Assembly (NCBI GenBank): GCA_964035545.1
Contig: OZ037766.1
Coordinates: 27,979,673-28,043,672 of the forward strand
DNA from: Bugula neritina
Taxonomy: Eukaryota; Bryozoa; Gymnolaemata; Cheilostomatida; Bugulidae
Length of the DNA stretch: 64,000 nt
Direction of reading: 5' to 3'
Shown: piece after piece, positions 24,948-38,585 of the stretch
Numbering within the stretch: position 1 is the first letter of the stretch
Layout: every line of letters begins with the position of its first letter
Position numbers and translations under genes: made by a program
Notes under the pieces: generated by a model
What the model was told of the DNA's origin: nothing
The model's input: the letters and a program-made list of their open reading frames with translations, nothing else
The model's database searches: none

Positions 24948-27900
24948 ATGTTGGAGCAGTGCAATTGTGCTACATACCTGGATTATCATGGAAATAGTGT
25001 AAGTCTGCATTAAATTTGTCATGTAAATAATATGACTACTTTTTTAAGTTTGCATTATGCAAATATAATATTTTTCATTTAATGTTCGGTACCAGTTGCA
25101 TGGAAGCTTAGGCTACTGTGCTCTGGAATTAAATTTAAATTGATATTGGGTGTACAAAATTGATAATAATATCAACACTGCATGGTAATTCTAAGTTGGA
25201 AGCTTGGTCTTTTTGTAAAGCTTCTTTGCATGTAGCTTATAGTTATCTGGTATTTGAAGTTGTCTTACCTTGTATGTTGTGCTGATAGAAAATGATTTGA
25301 TTACAATATTTTTTGTCAACTTAAGACATACGTCTATATATAGTTATAAAATAGCTCTATAGTTAGTCGAACACTAGTACTATTTGTTTTTTCTCACTGT
25401 AATATTAACATATCATTCACTGATTTAAAACACATATAAGCAATATAATTGAATGTATAAATGCATTTGATTAGATAAGAACAGACAGCATATAATTTTT
25501 CAACTTTCAGCATCATAAAAAAGCAGAGAATTTAAAAGATTAGCTTAAAAATATCTAAACAAAACTGCCATGAGTTTTCATGCCGAAAATAATCATATTG
25601 AGATCAGCAGGAAATGAAATGATTATCTATATAGTATTATTTTATTTTTATGAAGAAAAATGCATCAGTTTTGTTGTCATTTTTAAAATGATAGTTTTTG
25701 ATGATATAAAACTGTCAATGCTTATATTTATAAATGTGCATTTTAGACTTAATTATATATTTATAAAGGTAGATCAAGCAGAATCTTCCAACAACCCTCG
25801 GAAAAGCATCATATCCGAATGTGGAAGTGAAACAGCCTCTGCATATAAACATCTCAGTTTTGCTTCTGTAGTTAGAGAGATGGGCTTAAAAATAATTGCA
25901 AAATCAGTAAATGATGAATCTCTTTTACCAAGACTTTCCAAATTTATAGAACTCCATGGGAACAATGAGTATAAACGTAGAATGGACATAGCTTCAAAAC
26001 TTGGTGAGTATAAATTATCAACTAGTCGACTTTGACAGTGGTATAATTTCCTACTAAAGCTAAAAAGTAATAAAATTTTATGAAAAAACATAAGTTTCCC
26101 ATGTTACATAAGTATTTAATGTTTATCAGATTTAAATTCCCGTGAATGCCAAAAGCACCTTCTTAAATTCCCTCAATTAAATAAAGTATATATTATATTA
26201 TATTGCTAACATGAAATCTCAGGTTTAAAAAATAACTTTAAGTTAGACTGGAAAAGGGTCAGTCTAAGAAATCTGAATCTTTTGTTGCATAAAAGCTACT
26301 TAACCTTAATAATGTGACTGATATTACCAGCAATGTCAACCGGCATTCATTTGAATATTAGAAATTAACATAATTATGTTATAAACATCTGTTAATATTT
26401 TTAGCATCAGAAGGTGAGAAACAGATTTCGCATGACAAGCAGTGGTATATACAGATGCTGGTGTTTAGAATCTTTGATCACTACCAAACGCAATGCACTA
26501 GCCTAAAATCTCTATTTGACAAACTGTATGGTAAGGGCATGTACATGTGTACCCTAGTTAACCTACAAGGAGAGTGATATTTTCCAAAACTAAAATCGCT
26601 TTGAATAACAAATTTTAAGTTGAAATGAGTTTGAAAATAATATACCATGCAAATAAAAATACATGTTAATGAAGTTTATGCATTCAATTCCTGACTATAT
26701 AATAATTGATAATTGGTAGTATGTGTATACTATAATTATTGATGACAACTTAGCAATTCTTTTTTCATATTTCATGCCAATATTACTTAATCTTATAAAT
26801 TATTTAATTTCATGTTTTTGACTTATGCAGGAAAAAAATCAAAACAAAGTTTGTGATTAAAGATTTGTAATTTCAAATGAGAGAAAAGATAAATCACATT
26901 TCCCATTAGTGGCTATATTTCTGAATTATAAAATTATTATTTTTTTGATTACAAAAAAAACAATTAATGATAAAATGACTGCATATATGTAACTTTAAAA
27001 AAAAACTAGTTTTTTCACGATAATTTCAAAATATAGGCATCAATAAGTTAAACAATATCTTGTTCTTCTGATTACATTTTATTGTATTCACATGGTATAC
27101 AGAACTGATGTTGCATCTTGTGACCAAGGCCACAGACGTTCATGGCGGACCCTCCATGACGAGTCTCTTCTTCATGTTTGAGGTCTACGCCCAGACAATC
27201 TTGCAGAGTGTAGATTCAGCAGAGGAGAGGCTGAAGCTGTACGATTGTGTACTGGACTCTTGCTTCTACTCATTTGAGAGACTTCATTTAGAAGAAAAGA
27301 TAGGATCCTGGGTAAACGACTGTTTTTGATATCACAAATACATTTTCTTGCTACGTACTACTATAAACACTTGCCATGGTTCAATTTGCATATTTTATTA
27401 CAATAAAATTATTTTTTTATTGAAATTTGCCATCGTTTCATTGCTAAGCAAGAGGGAATAAAGTATGACATTAGTTTTTAACAGTCTCAAACACCTAATG
27501 TAATTTATACTAAAATTATATAGAAGAATAAATGTTATAAGCAGTTTAAAAAAAACTGTCATGTCCTTAAGACTTATACAGTAATACCTTATAAGTTATT
27601 TCTACATAGAAGTAAAGATTTTACTAATATAATGCTAAGTTATAGTCCATGTTAATCAACTTGTTATGTAAAATGTTATCGTTGTTGTGACGGAGAATTC
27701 TAAAACATCCATTGTGATTCTCATAATAACCTAAATTTTTTAGTTGCAATTATACTGATCTTTAGTTGGTACTTTTTTCCTTTTAAAGAAACTTGCTAAC
27801 AGCTTTAGGATTATGTTTATTACGTGAATATTGCCTGAAACACAACAATCATGTGAGATAGTTGTATATACGGCAGGCAAGGGGTATGCCAATATAAATA

Positions 27901-28447
27901 GTCAGCTTGATTATATGTATGATATTCAAGATTTGGATAGTAGATGCAATGCTTATATAACTACTGATTACTTTAGCCTAGTTAAACTTAAGCTCTGTTG
28001 CAAGTAGCAACAACTTTTACTGTACCATTTTAGAAAAAATCTGCCTCAAAGTCTTCAATAGCAGATCCAAATTATGGAAAACAGCTGAAAATTGAGAATA
28101 AGCCTAGCAGACAATCTCCTGTTGCTGGTGAAGTCTTGCCAAATACCCAAGTTGTTGCCTGCACCAAAACACCACCAAAAGATGGTTTGCATGTCTGTGG
28201 CAAAGCTACACCAAATATTCAGTCTGACACATGTGGCAAATCACCCCCTAGCTCAGGTCTTCATGCCTGTGGTAAAGTTCCTCCAGGGTCAAAAGGAGGA
28301 GGGGCTTGTCCAGAGTCTGGGAAATTAAAAGTCTCTCTTATGCCATTGCCTCCCCAAGATCCAACCCCTTGCAAAGTAATTCCTGGGGGAAAGCCAATTA
28401 AACAAAACACTGCATCATACAACATGCTAAAAACTCAACCCAAGTAA
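24948..28447 (+). CDS. divergent Bcl-2-like protein 3 with Cys-Gly-Lys-rich tail, 5 exons, 344 aa
   Basis: Exons 24948-24998, 25769-26003, 26405-26530, 27103-27311, 28034-28447 (1035 nt; phases 0, 1, 1, 0). The first exon is short and is assigned because it supplies an ATG and the required phase-0 donor; it is the least certain part. Helix 1 lies in FASVVREMGLKIIAKSVNDE. The BH1-like segment is PSMTSLFFMFEVYAQTIL with the BH1 Trp lost, and the BH2-like end KIGSW places Trp207 at the phase-0 intron. Unlike its relatives, the next residue is Lys, not Asp or Glu. The last exon encodes a 137-residue basic, Pro/Gly-rich, probably disordered tail. That tail has three spaced HVCGKATP, DTCGKSPP and HACGKVPP units and no hydrophobic anchor. 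The function is unknown; the fold assignment is inferred. Confidence 0.6.
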
Positions 28448-30762
28448 GAATACTAAATAAGATAAAAACATTTCTTATACTAGTTACAAGCTAAAAACAA
28501 GTTTGGTAAACAAAAATAAGCAAATATATTTACAAAGTTCTGCAATGATGTAATGCAGTATTTACTTATCTGGTTTTACATATCAATTGCTGTTAATTTT
28601 TGATGGTTGTATACTCACAATATTGTATTATAGATTGAACCAGAAGCAATCTATTGTCTAGTTTAAATGTTTTTTTATGACATCAAAATATTGAAATCAC
28701 TAAATTTTCAGAAACAAGACTATTATAATTTTAACCTGCCATTGGTAAAGACATGCAATCTTACTATATGTCAAGCGTAAAATTAGCACTTCAAATTTTT
28801 TTTATTCAAATGAAAGTTTCTTAGGCAGTACTACTAAAAAAAGTGAAAAAATATAAACTTGTATAAAGTTATGTATTGGTTTGCAAATTACATGTATAAC
28901 TTACAATTATTGCTATAAATTTTAAAATTATCTTTTCAAATTGAAACTCTTTTTAGCAAAATGTGAATTTGTGAAATATTTAGCTTAAAAAAATAAAAAA
29001 AATTTAGTAAAGCAACAGAAGTATTTAGAGGACTTTCTCGATTCACAATGCAAATAAACCACATTATTCAAGAAATAGTTTTTTTTGCTACGCTTTTTTT
29101 GTTTTTTTTTAGAAACAAGAAATGTGTAAGAAGATTTAGTCTTCAGTAAACTGAGTACTGGTAATGATTTGAATTATTTCTTTTAAAGAGCTACTGCATC
29201 AAGCAATCAAAATGAATGCGTAATCTGATATCTTTCATATAATTTTAACGTCAAAAGAAATATATTTAAAATAAATTTATTACTAAAACTTATAAAAAAA
29301 ATTTTTATTTCATTTATACAGATACTAAAAAACATTTTTGCATTTTTAATAATTGCAATCTTGTTACACCATATATGTAATGCGTATACATGCAGCCAAT
29401 TTAAAATTACACAAGACACAATTAAATTAATTGCTTATTGTAAACAGAAGTAAACTCACAGAGTTTTAGTATCGGCAAGTGTTAAGTTATACATTTGTTT
29501 TAAAATGCATGTTATTATTCAAAAGGTAAATGTATCTTAAAACCACAAGTTACGTAGAAAAAAGTAGTAAATATTCAAAAACAAGAGTTGACAACATAGC
29601 TCTTAAAGTTACAGTTTATAGCCATTAATTCTTTTTTAAGTGCAGAAACTTGATCTGGATCTAGTTGAAAATGAGTGAGAGTGAGAAATTACAGTAAAAA
29701 ATAAAAGATGCATATAAAATGCAAATAAACAATTCTTTGATAATTTTTCAAAGTTTAATTATAACTTAGTTTGAAATTATTTCATCAAGTTTAGCAATGC
29801 TATGAGATTGCCTGGTGATAGAAATTGCAAAGCAGCATGCAGGTATAATTAGGCTATATAGCTTTGATTATGATTGCGGTAACGTCCTACTATTATAGGA
29901 ACAGGTCGTTAGCTACAAAACCCTAATGTTTAATATATTCATGTTTGAATAAACACAACAGCTGCAAGCATGCAACTGCAAGCTAGTGTTTCCTGCATGG
30001 TCTTCTGTTTTCTTTTCTTAGGTTTAATTTAAAAAAAAGCTTAGTTCGAAGCAGAGGTTATATTCAGGTGGTTATAATGGACTGCACATTAAATATTTTT
30101 CATGAGAAATGTTGAATTTAATGGTGGAAACAATTGTGAATTATGCTTATCTGTGCTGATCTGTTTTCACTATAAGTTACTGCTCTTCCAGATTGCTTTT
30201 ATGAAACTAACCACATAAAACTTATAATATGCAACTTGAAACTTGTATCTATAAGTATAATACTAACAACTCCTTGAAATAGCGCATTGATCTGATTCAA
30301 GCATTAATTATAAGTATTTAGTTTTTCAGCCTATAACACCTATCATAATGGAGTTATCTCTGAACAAAACTTGAAAAAAAAATTTTTTTTACATCTAATA
30401 AGTTAATGATATATGTCTAAATTGTGTTGCACATTCAAATACTTTGATGACGGAATTGATATCATTTCATTAAATAAAATTCACATAGCATATCAAAAAC
30501 TGTTGCATGCAATAAGCAAATTCTACTACTATAGAACACAATGGCTATACATCAAAACACATTGATTGCAATCTTTTATCAAACACTTCAGTTATCAGTT
30601 ATGCAATCAAAAAAGCCTTTATAACATGTTGAAGTTTTCATCTGTGAAACATCACAGTAAAATCGACTTTTAATATACTAGAACATAGGAACATAAAATT
30701 TCTATACTTCTAAAACAAAAATAGTAATATATATATATAGAAATAAAATACTTCAAGGAAAG
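28448..30762. other. intergenic, no gene seen
   Basis: AT-rich spacer before the transporter gene. Short frames here (for example 29207-29419 minus) have low-complexity composition and no acceptor/donor pair. No repeat with recognisable boundaries was found. Confidence 0.5.
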
Positions 30763-33700
30763 ATGGCTGAAAGCGAGTCAAAAGGCATCAACGACATTTT
30801 GGCTAAAATTGGAGTGCCTGGAAAGTATCAGATTTTCACCTTTTTCTGTACATTTGTTATTGGCATTGTGTCTGCCTTTCAAACTGTTGGACTTGCTTTT
30901 ATACAAGCTGATTTAAATTTCAGGTATGTACTATAATTCGATGTTTACATAAATATTAATTAACATCATCGTCATCATGATAATAAATTAGATCATGGTT
31001 GATTTTCGAGTAAGTCAATTTTTGTTGACAGATTGCCAGATATCCAAGTTTCGTTTCACTGCATCTTTACATATGATATTAGATGCAACAAAATCTGCCT
31101 GAATAATTATCTTCTAGCTAGTTAATAATTTTTAATTAATAATAAATTTATCAAAAAACGTAGAAAAATAATGTATATGAAGCTTTACAGGTTTAATATT
31201 TATTTCTGCCATTTTCATAATGCTATTTATATAGATTATTCAAACTTTAGTTTTGGCTTTTTACCGTTGATTATAGTTAAACTAATATTAAGATTTCTAA
31301 TTGCCCAGAACAGTTTTACTCACAAACCAAAATACATATAAACCAATATCATGCATATATACAAAATGAATCTACCTGATGCATGCATAAAAGTATGCAA
31401 CCAAATGTTGCAAAATATGTGTTTTGTGGCATAACTCTATACAATGTTTATCAGATATCGCAGCTAATAATCTAGATTCCCTGCAAAAAAATTAGTTTAT
31501 ATCTGTAGATTTAGGGTACTTTTGAATACCTATATATATGAGAGTATTATACTAGGACTCATCAATAAATTAGTTTTCTTTCTCCCCATTGCGTAGCCTT
31601 TAATTTGAGCTCGTGTTTTAATGGGTTATGCAGTGTTCAGACCGCAGCTACCCCTCGCTGTGCAGGGAATCCGAAAGCGCCCTTATAGTATAACGTTCTG
31701 TGACATATAGCATTCGACTGAAAAACTATAAACCTAAACTGTTCACATGCGCAATGTATTTTGTAAATTAATAGCTTGATTTATATATTATAATATCTTG
31801 AAGAAAATAACAGTTATATAACAATCTGCTCAAGGTGAATAAAAGTTGTATATAATGATGAAGATATAGCAGACGCACTAACCCATTGTAGACATCAAAG
31901 TTCAAGTTATCCTCACTAAAAATCTCTATATCTGGTGCCCCTGACATTTAAATCAACTTCGTAATACAGGTGTAGTGGAGACAATTCCTCTGATGTGTTC
32001 AACAACACTTGCTATCCTGCCAGTGGAAACTTGTCTGTGATAGAAGAGTGTACAGACTTTGTGTATGATCAGCAGGTGTTTGAAAGTACAATAACCAGTG
32101 AGGTATGTGCTAAGTTTTTTTTAATTCATATTTTAACAATATTTATTATGTTGAGTGCATCCTTCATTTATTAGTATACTATAAATGTCTTTTAGGAACA
32201 ATATATATGAGCTATAATACATGTATATACTTGATAAAATAATTTATAATATTATACTATAGTTGCATTTGCTTAATTGAAAAACTTCTATACAAAGAAC
32301 TTTGAGAGTTAGGCAGCTATAGAACATAAAGATTAAAATATAATTTAAACATAATATAGTGCAGGCTGAAGAGAGCAGCCGTGATCTAGGGGCTTGGAGT
32401 TGGCTTAGTAAACGCGAAGTTATGGGTTCGAGCCATTACAAGGGCATTTGGTGATGTTTTAGGAAGAGCATCCAGTTATAATTGCTTTTGTGCCTCATCT
32501 GAATAAATCCCTAGCCTTATTTAAAAAACCTTTTCCATCAGGAATTTTTCACAGGGATGGTGACTATAAACCTGTGCGAGTTATAGTGCAATTAGCCAAC
32601 GTTTTGTATGTAAGCTACTGTAAGTTAGTTTAACTTTATTGCTTATAATCTAATTCAAAGTTATTCTGTAATCTGACAATATATTATGCTACCTGCAATA
32701 TATGAGTCTGAAGTGGTCTCAACCAACATATACCATGATAGTATGATTGCATCAAGCACCATTGTGAGCAGTAATATATAAACCCTTCAAATGTTGTTGA
32801 AGATAAATTAAAAGATGAAGTTTGTATGATCTATACCTAGATATATACTATCTATAAAATATGCAGTAAGCTCATATACTGAGTATATATAATAGAATGC
32901 AAAAGATAAAATTCTTATATAGAGGTATATGGAACTTAGCAATCCCACTCGTGGTACCTAATTCAGCTTAGTATTCTTTTAGTATAAAAAGTCATGCACC
33001 TAAAATCTGAGTTTGTTTTAAATTACGTGGAGCTATAAACTATTACTTGGAAGTGCTAGCTTCTGTTTGGCAAATTGCTAGCTAAAGTATTCTAGAGTTT
33101 TAAATTTGTTTGATTTTAATTTAATTCACATGTATAATATTGAGCTAAAAAAGCAGTTTAAATCAAAAATAAATATATTGCAAGTATAGCTCATATAAAT
33201 AAGTAGTTAATCTTATAGCTGGCCAAATATTATTTGAACAGTGTTTTGATTTCAAAGACTGTTTCTTTTTTTTTTTCAATATAAGTGGTTTAGCATATCT
33301 AATCATACAAGTCGGGAAATCTAAAAATATATGTAATGGCATATATCTGTTTATTTTTTAAGACTATTAAACAATTATTTACTTCATAGTTTGACTTGGT
33401 GTGCTCAAGGGAGAGTCTGGTAACCGTTAGCAACCTGGTGTTCAATGGAGTTGGTATCTTCTGTGGAGTATTCACTGGGTGGCTGTCAGACAGGTATAAT
33501 AAGGTGTAATAATTGCTACAATAGTACGTTATATTAGCTAACGTAGAGTATATAGTATGCACTATGTACATGCTAGCTGGAAAGCATATGGTAGTGTATA
33601 TATTAGCTATATAGTGTTTATGATAGTGTGTTATTTACAACTGTGTGCATCACAGTTTGTATTGTAGTGAGTATATTAGTGTATATAATAACTATAATTA

Positions 33701-36700
33701 TGCATAATACATAATACATAATGCATTATATGTACAATATATAGTGTGCCTGTACACGATTGCAAGTATATGTATATAATGTATCAGTGTGCATACATTG
33801 CGCTGCACACCCTTAAGTATAACATTGTGTCCACATGTAATATGCACTCACCTTTTTATAACGTATACTATAGACAGGTAATTGTGTATAGTGTGATTTA
33901 GTACTATTTCTGTATGCTAGATGCATAATTTTGTGCAACTTTTGTTCTGCTATATAATAGATTAGAAAATTACTAGCATGGATCTTCCTGATATTTTGTA
34001 CTTTTCAGAATTGGAAGAAAACCATGTATTATTATACACTTACTCATCATGGGTGTAGTTGGAATACTTACTGCATTTTTAGTTAACATTGAAATGTATA
34101 TCATTCTGAAGGTTATTCTCTCCATACCTACCTATGGCTTGTACGATGCTGTCAACTCTCACTGTATGTACCGTAATTATAATTATGTAACTTATAAACT
34201 CTGCATAACCTGATTGCTGATTGCGTTGATACATCATACTAAAAATACTGCTGAGTTGTTGCTTTCGCTATTTATTGCTGCTTATTTAACTAGCATTAAA
34301 GTTTATCAAACCAAAGTTTCAAATTTGAAGATGAAATATTTTTGCACCAAAATTCCCACGCAAAAATAAGAGTAAAAAAATGTATTTGCTTCTTGTAGCT
34401 ACAAATTGTACATCTACTTCATAAAACCTTTAGCAAATTTTAATTTTCTGCAGTTAACTTAATATAGAGAAACTTTAATTAAAACTATATTTTACTAAAA
34501 AGAAACTCACACAAATTTATAGACGCTATCCCTGTGAGAAACCCCTGATGGAAAGGGTTTTTGTTAGATAGGTCGAAGGACTTGTTCAAATGAGGCACAG
34601 GAGCAATTTTGACTGAATGGTCTGCCTAACATAACCAATGGCCTTTGTCTAACCCATAGACCAAGGCTGCTCCTTTAAAACTATATTTTACTAATCTAAT
34701 ACGAAATTAATTTCAATTAAAGAGAATAATTATATTATTGAAATTTTTTATAGTGGTTTTTAAAGTATAACCTTTATACCGCTATAGCTCTAAGTTCATG
34801 ATTATATATATCATAACCATTCAGCATCACTCATCACAGTAATAATAAATGTTGTTATTTAGATTACATCAGAGGTGATATATCACATGAAGGTTTATTC
34901 TATTATAAAAATATTTTGTAGTTTTGCTTTATTCATTTATTGATAATAGTAGGAGAATGCACTGCTCCTGATAAAAGGCCACACATTCTGATTGGCTCCG
35001 TAATGTCTTGGAGTGTGTCCATCTTAGTCATAACTGCTTTGGGCTACTTTATACGCAGCTGGACATACCTTCAGATTGTCATTAGCTCCCCTTGTCTACT
35101 GTTTGCTGTTATAGCCTATTGGTGAGATATCTTGTTTAATCATAAAGTATTTTTATAGAGGAAAACATTATACTGCTAACATTTATAGTCGAGAGTGAGA
35201 ATTTATAACTTCAAACTCCAACATTTTTCATCCAGCGAGTTTTGCAAGAAACATCTAATTTATTTATATTGCTGATCTACAAAAAAGCAACGAAAAAGTT
35301 TCTAATACCATGCAGAATGATTCTAATTGTAAAATTTTTAGATGAAATTTTTTATTTATTGAAACTGCTTATTGCAAGCTGGGAAAGCCAATTTTTGTTT
35401 AAAACACAACTTATACTATTATGTCAGCGCATATGTAGAAACACATGTAAGTTTATGAAATTCAAATATTTTTATTTCACTGGTTTTATAGTATATTTAA
35501 GTTTATATCGATAATGGTTTATTAAAAGTTGTTCTACCCTTAATATTATAGCAACATAATTCAGAAATTTATATTATAATTTTAGTTTTTTAATAATTGG
35601 TCTACTGCATGCATGCTATGTTATAATGAATAAATAAAAAATTCCAACAGTGCATTTAGCATATTGTTATGCATATTATATGCAACAATTGGGTTAAATG
35701 GCTGACATCTAAAGAAACAATTATGACGTAACACTTTCTGTGTTTTGAAGGGCATATGATGAATCTCCCCATTGGCTGTACAGCAAAGGTAAATATGAAG
35801 AGTGTGAAAAGGTGATCCTAAAAATAGCTAATTGGAACAAATTCAACATCAGCAACACCAGTTTAGCTTCAAGTATCAACTGTTTGAATGATACAAAGCA
35901 AAAGATAAGCACCGTCAGCTTTAAGAATCTAAAAACATCTGAAACTGGTTTGAAATCATTTCCTCCAATCTCTTATAAAGAAGTAAAAAATGAGAAGAGC
36001 GCACATGGCTGTATGCAGGTTCTTAGATCAAGGAGATTTCTTGTAATCTTTATGATCTGCTCATTTGGATGGTAAATTCCTGCATAATATATTATATTAT
36101 GTAAAAATATATTTCAATCAGAAAATTATTACTTATTTATTTATATGAATTGTCATGCAGCTGTTCCAAAAATTTAAATTTTGAACTGCAAAAGTGCTAT
36201 ATAATTTAGCCACTGACTTTTATTCTTATAGCATTTGCAATTTTGAGGTATATTACATTTGTAGTATTTGGCAAACGTTTTTTTACCTACCTATTGACAG
36301 TGTGAAACTGCATGCTCAATCTAACTGTGGGCAGTAACATAGTGACAGAATGATCAAGTTTAGTAAACTTATTTAAATCATTATAGAATTGATAGAATAC
36401 TAAAAGTTTAGTTTAGAATCAATAACTTTCCTCAATTTATACAGAGTAGATTAGGTGTCTATATACAACCAGTTAATATGCATATGTCTTCTTATTAAAT
36501 TAATTATTCAGAGTTTGTCTTTTGTAATTTACTATATAATAAGAATTTAAACAAAATGATAGCAACTAAAATTACTATGTATGTTGAGGCAACACTAATA
36601 ATTAATTTATTATTTTAGTTCAAGTTACAAACAAAACACATTTTATGATATTTATGTTACAAAGATTGTCAGTTATAAAACTATAGATTTCAAAGGGTTA

Positions 36701-38317
36701 CTGCTAAATTCTCATTTGAAAAATAGTATAAGCTAATATTTTTATTTTCTTTGATTCAATTTTTTGCTATTATTTAAAAAATATAATGATTCAGTAAAAT
36801 TTTTATAATAAAATTTTAATTATATATATTCAAGCAATATAGTTATATTATTTGAAATCATGTAATATAATTATATTCTAAAAAATATGATTATAATAAT
36901 ATAATCATTAATTAGGTAAGGCATTTATAATGATTCTAAGCGTTGGTATTTCTACTAATGCTTTATATATTTTCAGGTTATCTTGCAATCTAGGATACTA
37001 TGGCTTGCTGTATGGTATTGGTGACTTAGTAGGAGATCTATTCCTCAACAACATCTTAGCGGGGGTAGCTGAGCTGATTGCTTACAACCTCTGCTTTCTC
37101 GTGCTCAAAGGAGGCAGGAAGCGAGTCTACGTAGGATTGTGTGTAGTGGCTGGACTCTGCCTGATTGCCTCTGCATTCATTACTCTCCACTTTCCTTGTA
37201 AGATTATTAAACTGATTCTCTAATTTTTTGAACACGGCTTAGCTTTAGTTTTATCTTAAATAAAACAAATTCAGAGTATAATTACAAATTAATTAGCAAT
37301 ACAGCTGCCATATAAATTAGTTAAAGCTTAATTACTGTAGAATATTATGTTATGATAGCTCTAGTTAAATGTGAAAGCAAACCGTAGCAATATATATATA
37401 ACTCATTTACACATAACGCAGTAGTAGCACATGATTGCCATATCTGTTTTGTGATTAACAGACATTGCTAAGTCAATTCATTCATTTTGTTAATCTGTTA
37501 ATAGCAAAGTATAGAAATAAATGGTGTGTATAAACTTCTGGTGTAACAAAAAAATGTGTTGTATATAATAATTTTTTTGTAGATGAGGTTTGGAGTGTTA
37601 TAGCATTAACCATGGCTGGCCGCCTTTGCATAGCCTCTGCATGGCAAGTGATGTATGTGTGGTGCATTGAGATCTTCCCTACCAGCGCCAGAACGACAAT
37701 GCTCCAGTCCTCCTTGACCTTCGGTCATATTGGAAGCACTTTGGGGCCATTAATGGCAGATCTGGTAAGATAAAATTTGCAATATTTTAAAAAATACATG
37801 TTAAAAAATAATGTCATGTTTTAAAAAAAGTTTTATTTACAAATACGTTTGCATGAAATAAGCTTTGTGTTTGGGTTCTACTTTAGTAGATGTTTTTACA
37901 TAACGATGAGTTTTTGATTAGTTGATTTTTTTATTTGATTTTGAGGTCACAAAATATCTTGTGAGTTCAAGTCAAATTTTAGGATTCTGATTTAAACAAA
38001 TAATATGTTGAAAAACATTGTTTTTTTTATAGGACAAAGTGCTGACAAATCCCATCATCGATGTTACGGTTATTTCTCCATTTACGTATGGTGCTCTACT
38101 GGTAGTTTCTGGTCTGACAGCTGTTTATCTTCCTGAAACAAACAATCGCCCTCTTCCGGTAACTATTAATGATGCAATTGTCATGAGTCAGAAAAGGAAA
38201 AGAGCTCAGACCTATGATGCCGTATTCATGGACCAGAATATAAAGGCCGCCAAATCCGAGGACGCACTTTCTATGAGCCGAAAAAGAAAGAGAGCTCAAA
38301 CAGTTGCAGCTAATTAA
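30763..38317 (+). CDS. SLC22-type organic cation/anion transporter, 9 exons, 577 aa
   Basis: A major facilitator superfamily carrier of the organic cation/anion (SLC22) family in the plasma membrane; the substrate cannot be read from sequence. Exons 30763-30923, 31970-32102, 33390-33493, 34009-34163, 34950-35121, 35751-36071, 36977-37197, 37583-37764, 38033-38317 (1734 nt). TM1 (about 22-45) is followed by a large Cys-containing extracellular loop with several Asn-X-Ser/Thr sites. The MFS signature GWLSDRIGRK lies at 128-137. DESPHWL (245-251) matches the family ESPRWL, with His for Arg. SCNLGYYGLLYGIGDLVGD marks TM7, EIFPTSAR follows TM10, and LPETNNRPLP (516-525) ends TM12. The cytoplasmic tail holds three 15-residue tandem units. 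Introns 2 and 4 carry SINE copies in opposite orientation. Confidence 0.9.
32364..32581 (+). mobile_element. tRNA-derived SINE, copy 1 (transporter intron 2)
   Basis: Starts GAGCAGCCGTGATCTAGGGG (A-box-like), with B-box GGTTCGAGCC, then GGAAGAGCATCCAGTTATAATTG, and ends near CAGGGATGGTGACTATAAAC. A short probable target duplication TATAGTGCA occurs at 32355-32363 and 32582-32590. It is more diverged than copies 3 and 4. Confidence 0.75.
34499..34675 (-). mobile_element. tRNA-derived SINE, copy 2 (transporter intron 4)
   Basis: Reverse copy of the same SINE, with part of the tRNA-like head deleted, including most of the B-box region. It is flanked by a perfect 19-bp target duplication, TAAAACTATATTTTACTAA, at 34480-34498 and 34676-34694, which fixes the insertion boundaries. 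Confidence 0.85.
38171..38305 (+). repeat. three 15-codon tandem repeats in the transporter tail
   Basis: Codons 530-544, 545-559 and 560-574 start DAIVM, DAVFM and DALSM. Units 1 and 3 continue SQKRKRAQT and SRKRKRAQT, while unit 2 has diverged. This is a coding tandem triplication of 45 bp in the cytoplasmic tail just after the conserved LPETxxRPLP. Confidence 0.85.
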
Positions 38318-38386
38318 TTCCATATATTATATTATATAATATAATATAACATGCAGAAACTCTTTTGCTTATGCATATTCAAATAC

Positions 38387-38392
38387 AATAAA
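38387..38392 (+). terminator. polyadenylation signal, transporter gene
   Basis: AATAAA about 70 nt after the TAA stop at 38315-38317 and only about 194 nt before the ATG of the next gene. Confidence 0.5.
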
Positions 38393-38585
38393 ACTTTTAT
38401 AAATCATATTACAAATAGTTTTAATTTGATTTGTAAATTTTGTCGTTGGCGAAAGGTCATTTTCATTCATAAAATTACAATGAAGCAGTATTATTTCATT
38501 AAGCTTGCCATTGTTGAACACACCACATTTTATTGTTACCCTGAATCTAGTTTCATTATATGTAAGATTAAATTGAGGCGATATC

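Noticed and set aside
25580-25768. Upstream part of the open frame before Bcl-2-like gene 3 exon 2
   Set aside because: Its composition is intron-like (Phe/Ile/Lys-rich). An AAAG acceptor at 25768 and a matching phase-0 donor at 24998 explain the exon better.
31600-31690. Less AT-rich patch in transporter intron 1
   Set aside because: No open frame, tRNA boxes or inverted ends were found; it may be an old repeat fragment but nothing supports a call.
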